Shown here one piece after another: positions 25,874 to 34,812 of a DNA stretch of 64,000 nucleotides. A program made the position numbers and the translations under genes. The notes beneath the pieces are model-generated. The model did not search any database. It was given only the letters and a program-made list of their open reading frames with translations, and was not told the origin of the DNA. How positions within the stretch are numbered: position 1 is the stretch's first letter; each line of letters starts with the position of its first letter. The stretch comes from Chloroflexota bacterium (GTDB lineage: Bacteria; Chloroflexota; Anaerolineae; Promineifilales; Promineifilaceae), in NCBI GenBank assembly GCA_018004935.1, contig JAGNBF010000021.1, forward strand, positions 18,715 through 82,714. Reading direction: 5' to 3'.

Positions 25874-27439
25874 ATGAAGTGGAAAAGCCTCGGTCATTTA
25901 GTAGAAGATGCCGGGCACCAGTTTGGCGACAAGCCGCTGTTCATCTTTGAAGACAAACCTCTTTCGTTTGCGGAAGCCAACCGGCAAGCCAATAAGGTAG
26001 CTAACGCCCTACGCTCTCTAGGTGTGGTCAAGGGGGAGCGCGTGGCGGTGATGCTCCCTAACGGCATAGAGTTCCCTATCACCTGGTTTGCTCTGGCAAA
26101 ATTGGGCGCGATTATTGTACCTGTCAACATCAATTACCAGGATCACGACCTGACTTATGCGCTTCAGGATTCTCAGGCGGGGTTCTTCCTCGTTCACGAA
26201 AGGTTTCAGGGGCAATGGGCACGTGTGCAGGCAGGATTACCATTGGTGAAAAAGATGTTGCTTGTGACTGAGGCTAACGAAACATCGGCATGGCGGCGTT
26301 TGGTTGAAGATTCAACCGATGTGTTCGAGCTTTCCGAGGTGACGATGGATGATTTGGTCAACATCCAATACACCTCAGGGACAACGGGGTTTCCGAAAGG
26401 TTGTATGTTGACCCAAAAATATTGGTTGCAATTGGGACAACTGGCGGCGGATTATTTTGCACTGACACCCGATGAATGTAACTTAACCGCCCAACCGTTT
26501 TATTACATGGACCCACAATGGAACACAGTGGCCTGCCTCATCGGTGGCGCACCATTGGTGATTTTATCACGTTTCTCGCCCTCCCATTTTTGGCAGGAAG
26601 TGATGAAGCACCATGTCACAGTTTTGTATTTGCTTGGCACAATGCCATTCTTTTTGTTGCAGATGCCCGAAGACCCGGAGCTAGAACGTGGGCATCATCT
26701 GCGCGTGGTGTTGTGTTCAGGGATTATGCCGAAGTTCCACGCGGAATTTGAGCGACGCTGGGGGGTGCCCTGGCGGGAAGCGTTTGGTATGACCGAAACG
26801 GGGGTGGATTTGATCATTCCCCGTGAAGATGAGGCCAGCGTGGGCAGTGGGGCAATGGGCAAACCGATTCCCACGAAGGAAGCGCGGGTGGTGGATTTGA
26901 CGGGAAAGGATGTGCCGGACGGTGAAATAGGGGAGTTGATTTTGCGCGGTGAGCCAATGATGCTTGGTTATTGGAACAAACCTGAAGCGACAGCAGACAT
27001 AATACGGGATGGCTGGCTCCATACGGGCGATTGGGTGTCCAGGGGGGAGAAGGGATATTTCTATTGGCAGGGGCGGATCAAAGATACGATTCGGCGAGCG
27101 GGGGAAAATATCGCGGCCGCGGAAGTGGAATCTGTGTTGATGGCACATCCGGCGGTCAAGGTGGCGGCGGTGATTCCCGTACCGGACGAACTGCGTGGCG
27201 AAGAGGTCAAGGCGTACATTGTGTTGAAGGCAGAGCACACCCCGGAAGACACCCCACCGGAAGCGATTTTAGATTATGCGCGTCAACAGTTGGCGTATTT
27301 CAAAGTGCCACGGTTTATTGAGTATGCCGATGATTTGCCCCGTACCCCATCAGAGCGTGTGGAGAAGCATAAATTAACGAAGATGAAACCTGATCTACGT
27401 GTTGGCAGTTATGATGCGGTGGCGAAAGCCTGGAAATAA
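25874..27439 (+). CDS. Acyl-CoA ligase (AMP-forming), carnitine/crotonobetaine-CoA-ligase-like
   Basis: A 521-residue ANL-superfamily enzyme. Motifs: P-loop VNIQYTSGTTGFPKGCMLT, the adenine motif EAFGMTETG, GWLHTGDW, the hinge GRIKDTIRRAGENIAAAEVE, and a C-terminal Lys region PSERVEKHKLTK. It activates a carboxylic acid to its acyl-CoA with ATP. The gene starts 60 bases after the TetR gene and ends 20 bases before the serine hydrolase gene. Together with the enoyl-CoA hydratase it suggests a CaiC/CaiD-like step on a short or substituted acid; the acid itself is not known. Confidence 0.88.
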   Translation: MKWKSLGHLVEDAGHQFGDKPLFIFEDKPLSFAEANRQANKVANALRSLGVVKGERVAVMLPNGIEFPITWFALAKLGAIIVPVNINYQDHDLTYALQDSQAGFFLVHERFQGQWARVQAGLPLVKKMLLVTEANETSAWRRLVEDSTDVFELSEVTMDDLVNIQYTSGTTGFPKGCMLTQKYWLQLGQLAADYFALTPDECNLTAQPFYYMDPQWNTVACLIGGAPLVILSRFSPSHFWQEVMKHHVTVLYLLGTMPFFLLQMPEDPELERGHHLRVVLCSGIMPKFHAEFERRWGVPWREAFGMTETGVDLIIPREDEASVGSGAMGKPIPTKEARVVDLTGKDVPDGEIGELILRGEPMMLGYWNKPEATADIIRDGWLHTGDWVSRGEKGYFYWQGRIKDTIRRAGENIAAAEVESVLMAHPAVKVAAVIPVPDELRGEEVKAYIVLKAEHTPEDTPPEAILDYARQQLAYFKVPRFIEYADDLPRTPSERVEKHKLTKMKPDLRVGSYDAVAKAWK

Positions 27440-27459
27440 ACAGGTGGAGACCTGGAGCA

Positions 27460-28908
27460 ATGAACACAGACCAACTCAACGAAACGATTTCTAAGATTTT
27501 AGCCATGTGGAACATCCCTGGTGGGGCCGTGGCGGTGGTGCAGGGGGATGACGTTTTTGTGCAAGGTTATGGGGTACTTACAGCGGGCCAACCCCAAGCT
27601 GTGGATGCCCATACGATCTTTGCCATTGGCTCAACGACTAAAGCCTTTACTTCTGCACTTGTGGGCATATTGGTGGATGAAGGTAAATTGGCGTGGGATG
27701 ACCCCGTGATCAAGTTCATCCCTGATTTTCAACTGTATGACCCCTGGATCACGAAAAACGTTACAGTACGTGATTTGCTCTGCCACCGGATTGGGCTGGA
27801 GCGTGCCCAGCGTCTCTATTATCACCGTGGTTATGATCAGCGGGAGATGATCCGCCGTATGCGTTATCTTAAACCTGTCGCTGGTTTCCGCACCCAGTTT
27901 CATTATGCTAATCAGCAATATGGTCTGGCAGGGCTTATCATTGAAGCTGTGTCGGGCCACTCCTGGGATGAGTTCATCAGTGAGCGTATTTTTAAGCCAC
28001 TCCAAATGTCTAACTCATTGAGTGGTTATGATCGCCTGACAGACCGGCAAAAATTCGCCTCACCTCATGCTGTGTTGGATGAAACCTATCCCTCCAGCAT
28101 CCGCTTCCTCGGCAACCCCGCTGTCATCGAACAGTACAAAATCGCCCACGAACCGGCTGGCTCTGTTCACAGTTCGGCCCATGATCTGGCCCAATGGCTC
28201 AAGGTTTTATTACACGATGGCGCCCCGCTCCTGCAAAAGCATACCTTTGACGAACTTAGCACGCCGCAGATAGTCATGCAGGATGTCTTCAACTCTGAAC
28301 TCGCGCCGCTGGCCTATCTTCAACCGGCTACCCAGTTCTGGACGTATGGGCTTGGCTGGTGGGTCATGGACTATTACGGGGAAAAGGTTTTGATGCACGG
28401 GGGGCAGATGCCTGGTTACAACTCCGTCATCGCTTTCTTGCCCCAGCGTAAAATTGGGTTTGCCGTTATGGTAAATGTCCACCAAACCCTGGCCCATGCC
28501 GCACTTTTTTATGCCCTGGCGGATATTTTGCTTGGTAAAAGTGGGCGTGATTGGTCAGCGGAGTTTCAGATGGTGGCGCAGGGATACATGGGGGAAGTTA
28601 AGGGTCAGGTGGATGAGATGCGCCGCCAACGGGACCCGAATCTGCCACCGTCTATTGGTTTGGACGGTTTCACGGGGAGATTTGTCAATGATCTTTATGG
28701 TGAGATGACGGTGCGGCTCACTGGTGATGGCCTGCAACTAAGTTATGGCGTCAATACCGCCTGGCTTGAACCCTGGCAGGGGGATAGTTTCCTGGCTCAT
28801 TGGCATCTCAATGGGTTGCTTGATGATTCGATGCTTGTGTTTGGTGCCGATGGTAACTCTATGACCTTGACGAATGAGGGGGCAGAGTTCGTGAAGGTGT
28901 TGGGGTAA
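27460..28908 (+). CDS. Serine beta-lactamase-fold hydrolase
   Basis: A 482-residue class C beta-lactamase-like serine hydrolase. Catalytic motifs: SxxK in AIGSTTKAFTSAL, the Tyr motif in FHYANQQYGLAG, and HGG in VLMHGGQMPGYNS. The C-terminal about 100 residues resemble the DUF3471-type beta domain that follows this fold in many esterases (LDGFTGRFVNDLYGEM). No signal peptide is evident, so it is probably cytoplasmic and acts on an ester, amide or D-amino peptide. A GGTGGAGACCTGGAGC stretch precedes the ATG. It is the last gene of the series; repeats follow. Confidence 0.87.
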   Translation: MNTDQLNETISKILAMWNIPGGAVAVVQGDDVFVQGYGVLTAGQPQAVDAHTIFAIGSTTKAFTSALVGILVDEGKLAWDDPVIKFIPDFQLYDPWITKNVTVRDLLCHRIGLERAQRLYYHRGYDQREMIRRMRYLKPVAGFRTQFHYANQQYGLAGLIIEAVSGHSWDEFISERIFKPLQMSNSLSGYDRLTDRQKFASPHAVLDETYPSSIRFLGNPAVIEQYKIAHEPAGSVHSSAHDLAQWLKVLLHDGAPLLQKHTFDELSTPQIVMQDVFNSELAPLAYLQPATQFWTYGLGWWVMDYYGEKVLMHGGQMPGYNSVIAFLPQRKIGFAVMVNVHQTLAHAALFYALADILLGKSGRDWSAEFQMVAQGYMGEVKGQVDEMRRQRDPNLPPSIGLDGFTGRFVNDLYGEMTVRLTGDGLQLSYGVNTAWLEPWQGDSFLAHWHLNGLLDDSMLVFGADGNSMTLTNEGAEFVKVLG

Positions 28909-29078
28909 GCGTTCAGACCTTAAGGGGTCGCTCAAAATTAATCGGGGTGGCGCGGTCAGGAGACTGGCCACAGCAAGGGTGGCCTCTACATTTTTAGAGG
29001 CTCAGGCCCAATTGAAAATTCCTGGATACTGTTGGCGAATTAGATTTGGTGGGAGATTACCGTCCTTTCTCATGTGTT

Positions 29079-29108
29079 GGTTATCGAGCGCGGCCGCGTT
29101 CGATAACC
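29079..29108. repeat. 30-bp palindrome centred on GCGGCCGC
   Basis: GGTTATCGA and TCGATAACC are perfect 9-bp arms around a core that contains GCGCGGCCGCGT. One of only a few places where the octamer lies outside a gene. Confidence 0.85.
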
Positions 29109-29220
29109 GGCACTCCTGGTGTTTCTCCTTTCCTACCGGAAATCGCAGGGGGATGGGCGTATAAACTCATTACCCGATTAATCATTTAATCAACAAGCGC
29201 GTAGAATGAGAAGATGAAAC

Positions 29221-29310
29221 CTCTGCCCCTCACCCCCGGCCCCTCTCCCAAAGCGGGAGAGGGCAGTTGGTTCCCTCTCCCCTGGGGAGAGGGTTAGGGT
29301 GAGGGGCTGT
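29221..29310 (-). repeat. Repeat D, single copy (reverse)
   Basis: CCCTCTCCCCTGGGGAGAGG hairpin with CCCCTCACC-type ends and a second hairpin CTCTCCCAAAGCGGGAGAG. It matches the inverted form of the tandem units at 37481. Confidence 0.8.
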
Positions 29311-29326
29311 ATATCCTGTCAAAGGG

Positions 29327-29586
29327 CATAATCTGACATTTTTTCGCCCTGTCCCCGTCTCACTTTATCCTCGTGTTGGGTTTATCCAAGGCCACCCCCA
29401 CCCCTAACCCCGCCCCCAGGGGCGGGGAACTATTTTCGGCGCGGTTTGGCGAGCGGACGCTTGCCAAACCGCGCCGTTGGGTTTCCCCCCTTCCCTCTGG
29501 GATCGAAGGGGGATGGGTCTTCAGTCCTAACCTACCAATCTGTTGCCGCTAACAAAATGTCACTTTATGACCGTGGTAAGTATAGT
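29327..29586 (-). repeat. Repeat B, copy 4 (reverse)
   Basis: Complete reverse copy from CATAATCTGACATTTTTTCG to TTTATGACCGTGGTAAGTAT, with hairpin GGTTTGGCGAGCGG / GCTTGCCAAACC. Confidence 0.85.
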
Positions 29587-29769
29587 TACCCCTCTTTACA
29601 CTTTCTTTATACCTCTCCCCCCTTCCTTATCCCCCTCTTAACGCCTTTTCTGTTTCAATCAGAAGTAGCTAGTCAGCGAAGAAGCTAGTCAGCTTGTCAG
29701 CTAACAGCCAGAGGCCAGCGGCTAACGGCTGAAATGCTGACCCGCTGAAATGCTCTCTGGAGAAACCCC

Positions 29770-29865
29770 ATGGATATTCTTTATCTGCTTTTGACCCTGC
29801 TCTTTTTTGCCGCCAGTTATGGGCTGATTGTGGTCTGTGACCGGCTGATGGAGCGTAAGAAATGA
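29770..29865 (+). CDS. Small membrane protein, first gene of the kdp operon
   Basis: A 31-codon ORF coding one hydrophobic helix (LYLLLTLLFFAASYGLIVV) and a basic end (CDRLMERKK). Its stop overlaps the kdpF start (ATGA), which indicates translational coupling, and GGAGAAACCCC precedes the ATG. The size, single helix and position suggest an accessory peptide of the Kdp ATPase comparable to KdpF, but the sequence is different from KdpF and no function is known to me. Confidence 0.65.
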   Translation: MDILYLLLTLLFFAASYGLIVVCDRLMERKK

Positions 29866-29954
29866 CTGTTCTTTATCTGCTTTCAGGCCTGGTGGCGTTG
29901 GGTCTGCTGATTTATCTGGTGCTGGCCCTGCTCAAACCGGAGTGGTTCGGATGA
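29862..29954 (+). CDS. kdpF: KdpF, small subunit of the K+-transporting ATPase
   Basis: A 30-residue single-helix peptide (LSGLVALGLLIYLVLALLKP ending EWFG), the right size and position for KdpF, which stabilises the KdpABC complex in the membrane. It overlaps both the upstream small ORF and kdpA by ATGA junctions. Confidence 0.85.
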   Translation: MTVLYLLSGLVALGLLIYLVLALLKPEWFG

Positions 29955-31696
29955 CAATTTCTAGTTGGCTTCAACTCATCTTTTACCTGGTTGTCCTGTT
30001 GCTCCTGGCAAAACCGCTGGGAACCCATATGGCCCGCGTCTACCAGGGGGAACGCACCTTCTTGCACCCCATCGTGCAACCGGTGGAGCGGCTGTTTTAC
30101 CGCGCCCTCGGCACCAACCCGGAGGTGGAGATGGATTGGAAAACGTATGCCGTGGCCTTGCTCCTCTTTAACTTGTTAGGGTTGCTGGCAGTGTACCTGC
30201 TCCAACGGTTGCAGGTGATTCTGCCGCTGAACCCGGAAGGGTTGGTGGCTATTACGCCCGATTCGTCATGGAATACGGCGGTTTCGTTTGCCTCGAATAC
30301 CAACTGGCAAGGGTATGGCGGCGAAGTGACGATGAGCTACCTGACACAGATGCTGGGGATGACGGTGCAGAACTTTGTTTCGGCCGCGTCGGGCATGGCG
30401 ACATTGGTGGCGTTTATTCGCGGTTTTACCCGGCACACGGCCCAAACCATCGGCAACTTCTGGGTGGACCTGACCCGGAGCGTCTTGTACATCCTGCTCC
30501 CGCTGGCCTTTGTTGTGGCCCTGGTACTCGTTTCGCAAGGGGTGGTGCAAACATTGCGCCCCTACCAAACCGTGCCACTGCTCCAATCTACCACCGATGC
30601 CAATGGGGCGACGGTGACGGAACAGGTGTTGGCGGTTGGCCCCGCGGCCGCGCAAATTGCCATCAAACAGTTAGGCACAAACGGGGGCGGTTTCTTCAAT
30701 ACCAACTCATCCCACCCCTTCGAGAACCCCACCCCGCTCTCCAACTTTGTCGAGATGCTCGCTATTTTGCTCATTCCGGCCGCCCTCTGTTACACCTTCG
30801 GCAAGATGGTCAAAGATACGCGCCAGGGGTGGGCCATCCTGACCGCCATGACCCTTATCTTTGTCGTTTTGTTGGGTGTCGTCGTGTGGGCGGAAACCAA
30901 CGGCAACCCCGCCCTGACAAGTCTCGGCATTGACCAAACCCAGACCGATTTACAGCCCGGTGGCAATATGGAAGGCAAGGAAATGCGTTTTGGCGTCGTC
31001 AATTCGGCGTTGTGGGCGGCCGCGACCACCGCCGCTTCTAATGGGTCCGTCAACTCCATGCACGACTCCTTTACCCCGCTCGGCGGCCTCGTCCCCCTGT
31101 GGTTCATGCAGTTAGGCGAGATTATTTACGGCGGTGTGGGTTCTGGCTTGTATGGCATGTTGGCTTTCGCCATTATCGCTGTGTTCATCGCCGGGCTGAT
31201 GGTGGGGCGCACGCCGGAGTATCTGGGCAAGAAGATCGAAGCCTACGAGATGAAAATGGCCGCCCTGATTGTCCTGATTCCGGTGATGGTCGTCCTGTCG
31301 GGCACGGCGGTGGCAGTTTTGAGCGCGGCCGGTCGAGCCACTATTTACAACCCGGGGGCGCACGGCTTTAGCGAACTGCTCTACGCCTTCTCCTCGGCAG
31401 GGAACAACAATGGCAGTGCCTTTGCCGGACTGGGGGCGAATACGCCTTTTTACAACACGGCTCTGGGGCTGGCTATGCTCTTCGCCCGGTATTGGCTGGC
31501 GATTCCTACCCTGGCGATTGCCGGTTCGCTGGTGCAAAAAAAAGCTGTGCCCACCGGGGCCGGGACTTTACCCACTTATGGCCCATTGTTCATTGGCTGG
31601 CTCATCGCCGTCATCATCGTCGTTGGTGCGCTCAGCTTCATTCCCGCCCTGGCCCTCGGCCCCATCGTCGAGCACCTGCTGATGATAGGCGGGTAG
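29951..31696 (+). CDS. kdpA: KdpA, K+-binding subunit of the Kdp ATPase
   Basis: A 581-residue polytopic membrane subunit that binds and conducts K+. Selectivity-filter-type segments are visible: NTNWQGYGGE, LGTNGGGFFNTNSSHPFENP and SSAGNNNGSAFAGL. Length matches the family. The ATG at 29951 overlaps the kdpF stop; the in-frame GTG at 29942 is less likely. kdpB follows after 174 bases that contain short direct repeats. Confidence 0.95.
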   Translation: MTISSWLQLIFYLVVLLLLAKPLGTHMARVYQGERTFLHPIVQPVERLFYRALGTNPEVEMDWKTYAVALLLFNLLGLLAVYLLQRLQVILPLNPEGLVAITPDSSWNTAVSFASNTNWQGYGGEVTMSYLTQMLGMTVQNFVSAASGMATLVAFIRGFTRHTAQTIGNFWVDLTRSVLYILLPLAFVVALVLVSQGVVQTLRPYQTVPLLQSTTDANGATVTEQVLAVGPAAAQIAIKQLGTNGGGFFNTNSSHPFENPTPLSNFVEMLAILLIPAALCYTFGKMVKDTRQGWAILTAMTLIFVVLLGVVVWAETNGNPALTSLGIDQTQTDLQPGGNMEGKEMRFGVVNSALWAAATTAASNGSVNSMHDSFTPLGGLVPLWFMQLGEIIYGGVGSGLYGMLAFAIIAVFIAGLMVGRTPEYLGKKIEAYEMKMAALIVLIPVMVVLSGTAVAVLSAAGRATIYNPGAHGFSELLYAFSSAGNNNGSAFAGLGANTPFYNTALGLAMLFARYWLAIPTLAIAGSLVQKKAVPTGAGTLPTYGPLFIGWLIAVIIVVGALSFIPALALGPIVEHLLMIGG

Positions 31697-31718
31697 GGTT
31701 TGGGGCGCGGATGGATTG

Positions 31719-31766
31719 GGAACTCATAGGAACTCATAGGAACACGTAGGAACTCTAGGAACTCCT
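31719..31766 (+). repeat. GGAACTCATA-type direct repeats in the kdpA-kdpB gap
   Basis: GGAACTCATA occurs twice, then GGAACACGTA and GGAACTCTA, a degenerate 10-bp tandem array. ATCCGTG words (31819-31855) follow and run into the kdpB ribosome site GAGGATTAAC. Confidence 0.75.
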
Positions 31767-31870
31767 TCATTTGTCCATAGTTCTTTTATCTGCGGTTATG
31801 GGCAAATCGCCCAACAAATCCGTGTCCATCCGTGAAAATCCGTGTACGAATCGCTTCTTTGAGGATTAAC

Positions 31871-33958
31871 ATGACGACGCAACTCAAAAAACAACCCAAG
31901 TGGCGCGGCGACCTGGTACAACGTGCTCTGGTTGATTCATTTCGTAAATTAGACCCCCGCTGGATGGTGCGGAATCCGGTTATGTTTGTGGTGGAAGTGG
32001 GCAGTCTCCTGACGACACTCCTCTGGCTTCAAGCCCTATTCGGTGAAGGGGAAGCCGCGGCCGCGTTCATTGGCGTGGTCTCTGTCTGGCTCTGGTTTAC
32101 GGTGCTGTTTGCCAACTTCGCTGAAGCGTTGGCCGAGGGGCGGGGCAAGGCCCAGGCCGATGCACTACGCCGTACCCGCCAAGAGACCCAGGCCAAAAAA
32201 CTGCGCCAACCCCAGCGAGATGCCGGTTTTGATATGACCGCTTCGACTGCCCTGCGCCGGGGGGATGCCTTCCTGGTGGAAGCGGGCGACATCATCCCCG
32301 CCGATGGGGAAGTCATCGCGGGCATTGCCTCGGTGGATGAAAGTGCCGTCACCGGCGAAAGTGCCCCAGTCATCCGCGAGTCGGGGGGGGACCGCAGTGC
32401 CGTCACCGGCGGAACCCGCCTGCTATCCGACTGGCTCATCATCCAGGTCACGGCTGATCCCGGCGAAGGGTTCCTGGACCGGATGATCAATCTGGTGGAA
32501 GGGGCCAAACGGCAAAAAACCCCCAACGAAATCGCCCTGAATATTTTGTTGGCCGGGTTTACCCTCATCTTTTTGATTGTCTGTACCACGTTGCTCCCCT
32601 TTTCCATTTACAGCGTGGACGTAGCCGGACAGGGCACACCTATCACCATTACCGTGTTGGTCGCCTTGCTCATCTGCCTCATCCCCACCACGATTGGGGG
32701 TCTGCTCAACGCCATTGGCATTGCGGGCATGGATCGTATGATTCAGCGCAACGTTATCGCCATGTCGGGGCGGGCAGTGGAGGCGGCGGGGGATGTGGAC
32801 GTACTCCTGCTGGACAAAACGGGCACGATTACCCTGGGCAATCGGCAGGCGGTGGCGTTTTTGCCGGTGGGTGGGGTCACGGCACAGGCATTGGCCGAGG
32901 CGGCGCAACTGTCGTCGCTGGCCGATGAAACACCGGAAGGGCGAAGTATTGTGGTGTTGGCGAAGGAGCAATATGGACTTCGCGGCCGCACCGTCGGCTC
33001 GGCTCCTTCCACACCCGATGGTTTGCACTTTGTCCCGTTTACGGCCCAAACCCGCATGAGCGGGGTGGACATGGATGGGGTCAGTATCCGCAAGGGCGCA
33101 CCGGACACCATGCACGCGCTCATCCAGCAGAATGGCCGCCTGGCTCCGGCAGACCTGAAACCGACGGTAGATACAATTGCCCGTGCCGGGGGCACACCGC
33201 TGGTGGTGGCTCAAAACGGGCAGGCATTAGGGGTGATTCACCTCAAGGATATTGTGAAGGGTGGCATGAAGGAGCGGTTTGTCCATTTGCGCCAGATGGG
33301 GATCAAGACGGTGATGATCACGGGGGATAATCCGTTGACCGCGGCCGCGATTGCCGCCGAAGCCGGAGTAGACGATTTTCTGGCCCAGGCCACCCCTGAA
33401 ACCAAACTCAAACTGATCCGGGAATACCAGACCGGTGGTCGCCTGGTGGCTATGACCGGCGATGGCACGAATGATGCCCCGGCCCTGGCCCAGGCCGATG
33501 TGGCCGTGGCGATGAACACGGGAACCCAACCCGCCCGCGAGGCCGCCAACATGGTAGACCTGGACAGCAACCCTACCAAGTTGATCGAGATCGTGGAGAT
33601 CGGCAAACAACTGCTGATGACCCGTGGAGCCTTGACCACCTTCAGCATTGCCAACGACGTAGCGAAATATTTCGCCATTATTCCGGCGGCCTTCGCCAGC
33701 ACCTACCCGGTGCTGAACAGCCTGAACTTTATGCGTCTGGCGACTCCTGAAAGTGCGATTTTGTCGGCGGTTATCTTCAATGCCCTCATCATCATATTCC
33801 TGATCCCCCTGGCTCTGCGCGGTGTTCCCTATCGCCCCGTCGGTGCGGCCCAACTCCTGCGCGACAACCTGCTCATCTACGGTGTTGGCGGCCTGATTGC
33901 CCCGTTTATTGGCATTAAACTGGTGGATATGGTGTTGGTGGCAGTGAGGGGGTATTAG
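31871..33958 (+). CDS. kdpB: KdpB, catalytic P-type ATPase subunit
   Basis: A 695-residue P-type ATPase. Motifs: [10 protein letters not shown] actuator loop, [15 protein letters not shown] membrane motif, phosphorylation site [12 protein letters not shown] (D315), and [20 protein letters not shown] hinge. The start ATG at 31871 has GAGG 6 bases upstream; the earlier frame from 31832 is repeat sequence. Couples ATP hydrolysis to K+ transport by KdpA. Confidence 0.95.
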   Translation: MTTQLKKQPKWRGDLVQRALVDSFRKLDPRWMVRNPVMFVVEVGSLLTTLLWLQALFGEGEAAAAFIGVVSVWLWFTVLFANFAEALAEGRGKAQADALRRTRQETQAKKLRQPQRDAGFDMTASTALRRGDAFLVEAGDIIPADGEVIAGIASVDESAVTGESAPVIRESGGDRSAVTGGTRLLSDWLIIQVTADPGEGFLDRMINLVEGAKRQKTPNEIALNILLAGFTLIFLIVCTTLLPFSIYSVDVAGQGTPITITVLVALLICLIPTTIGGLLNAIGIAGMDRMIQRNVIAMSGRAVEAAGDVDVLLLDKTGTITLGNRQAVAFLPVGGVTAQALAEAAQLSSLADETPEGRSIVVLAKEQYGLRGRTVGSAPSTPDGLHFVPFTAQTRMSGVDMDGVSIRKGAPDTMHALIQQNGRLAPADLKPTVDTIARAGGTPLVVAQNGQALGVIHLKDIVKGGMKERFVHLRQMGIKTVMITGDNPLTAAAIAAEAGVDDFLAQATPETKLKLIREYQTGGRLVAMTGDGTNDAPALAQADVAVAMNTGTQPAREAANMVDLDSNPTKLIEIVEIGKQLLMTRGALTTFSIANDVAKYFAIIPAAFASTYPVLNSLNFMRLATPESAILSAVIFNALIIIFLIPLALRGVPYRPVGAAQLLRDNLLIYGVGGLIAPFIGIKLVDMVLVAVRGY

Positions 33959-34125
33959 TATATTGGTGTATTGGTGTATTAGTTATTGGGGCGTGGTTCA
34001 AAAGTTGGCAAACGGTGCTTAACACTTTGTAGGGCGATTTACCAAATCGCCCTACAAATTTGTAAAGCTGACCTGAACCATACCCCAATAACCAATAACT
34101 ACTAACTAATACACCAATCCCCACC
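33957..34125. repeat. Inverted-repeat element in the kdpB-kdpC gap
   Basis: TTGGTGTATTAGTTATTGGG on the left and CCCCAATAACCAATAACTAC then ACTAATACACCAAT on the right are inverted copies. They enclose GGTTCAAAAGTTGGCAAACG and a single repeat C hairpin (34026-34059, AGGGCGATTTACCAAATCGCCCT). A comparable arrangement of the outer arms occurs at 54500-54600. Confidence 0.7.
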
Positions 34126-34140
34126 CCAAGGATTTTCAAC

Positions 34141-34728
34141 ATGCGTTCCCAAATTCGTCCGGCACTTGTTTCTTTGGTGCTGTTTACTCTCTTGACCGGC
34201 CTGATTTACCCGTTGGTGGTAACAGGCATTGCTCAGGTCGCGTTTCCTGAGCAGGCGAATGGCAGTTTAATCATGGCCGATGGACAGGCCGTTGGCTCGG
34301 AACTGATCGGCCAATCGTTTGACGACCCAGGTTATTTCTGGGGACGGCTATCGGCTACGGGCACATTCGCCTATAATGCCTTTAATGCCGACAATCTGAC
34401 CGCTTCATCTGGCTCCAATGACGGCCCGCTGAGTCCGGCCCTGCTGGACAGGGTGGGGGCACGGGTTGAGGCGTTACGGGCGGCCGACCCGGAGAACACG
34501 GCCCCGATTCCCGTGGACCTGGTGACGGCTTCAGCCAGTGGCTTGGATCCGCATATCAGTATCGCGGCCGCGATCTACCAGATTCCCCGTGTGGCCCAGG
34601 CCCGCAACCTGACCATTGCCGAATTGCAGGCCCTGGTGGATCAATACACCGAACCCCGCCAATTCGGTTTCCTCGGCGAACCCCGCGTCAATGTGTTGCG
34701 GCTCAATCTGGCGTTGGCCGAGCGGTAG
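34141..34728 (+). CDS. kdpC: KdpC subunit
   Basis: A 195-residue subunit with one N-terminal membrane helix ([20 protein letters not shown]), then [20 protein letters not shown] and [16 protein letters not shown], both typical of KdpC. It assists ATP binding by KdpB. AAGGA lies about 8 bases before the ATG. Confidence 0.95.
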   Translation: MRSQIRPALVSLVLFTLLTGLIYPLVVTGIAQVAFPEQANGSLIMADGQAVGSELIGQSFDDPGYFWGRLSATGTFAYNAFNADNLTASSGSNDGPLSPALLDRVGARVEALRAADPENTAPIPVDLVTASASGLDPHISIAAAIYQIPRVAQARNLTIAELQALVDQYTEPRQFGFLGEPRVNVLRLNLALAER

Positions 34729-34812
34729 GAACCTGAGAAATGGTAAATGGTGAATGGTGAATGGTGAATGCCACTGCCCACTGCCCACTGTTCACTGTTC
34801 ACTGCCCCCCTT

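Larger units (their letters stand above)
28909..29769. other. 0.86 kb repeat-filled spacer and kdp leader
   Basis: Contains a repeat G copy (28944-28977), a 30-bp palindrome centred on GCGGCCGC (29079-29108), one repeat D unit (29221-29310), a full reverse repeat B (29327-29586), and a leader rich in AGCTAGTCAGC-like words (29665-29745) before the kdp genes. No gene or known riboswitch is recognised; the kdp promoter should lie between 29587 and 29769. Confidence 0.6.

Noticed and set aside
29587..29769. c-di-AMP (ydaO-type) riboswitch in the kdp leader
   Set aside because: The leader lacks the conserved core I would expect; it consists of short AGCTAGTCAGC-like repeats.
32423..33214. Long reverse-strand open frame (263 codons) opposite kdpB
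   Set aside because: Arg/His/Gly-rich translation, mirrored on a well-conserved ATPase gene; a shadow of GC-rich coding DNA.
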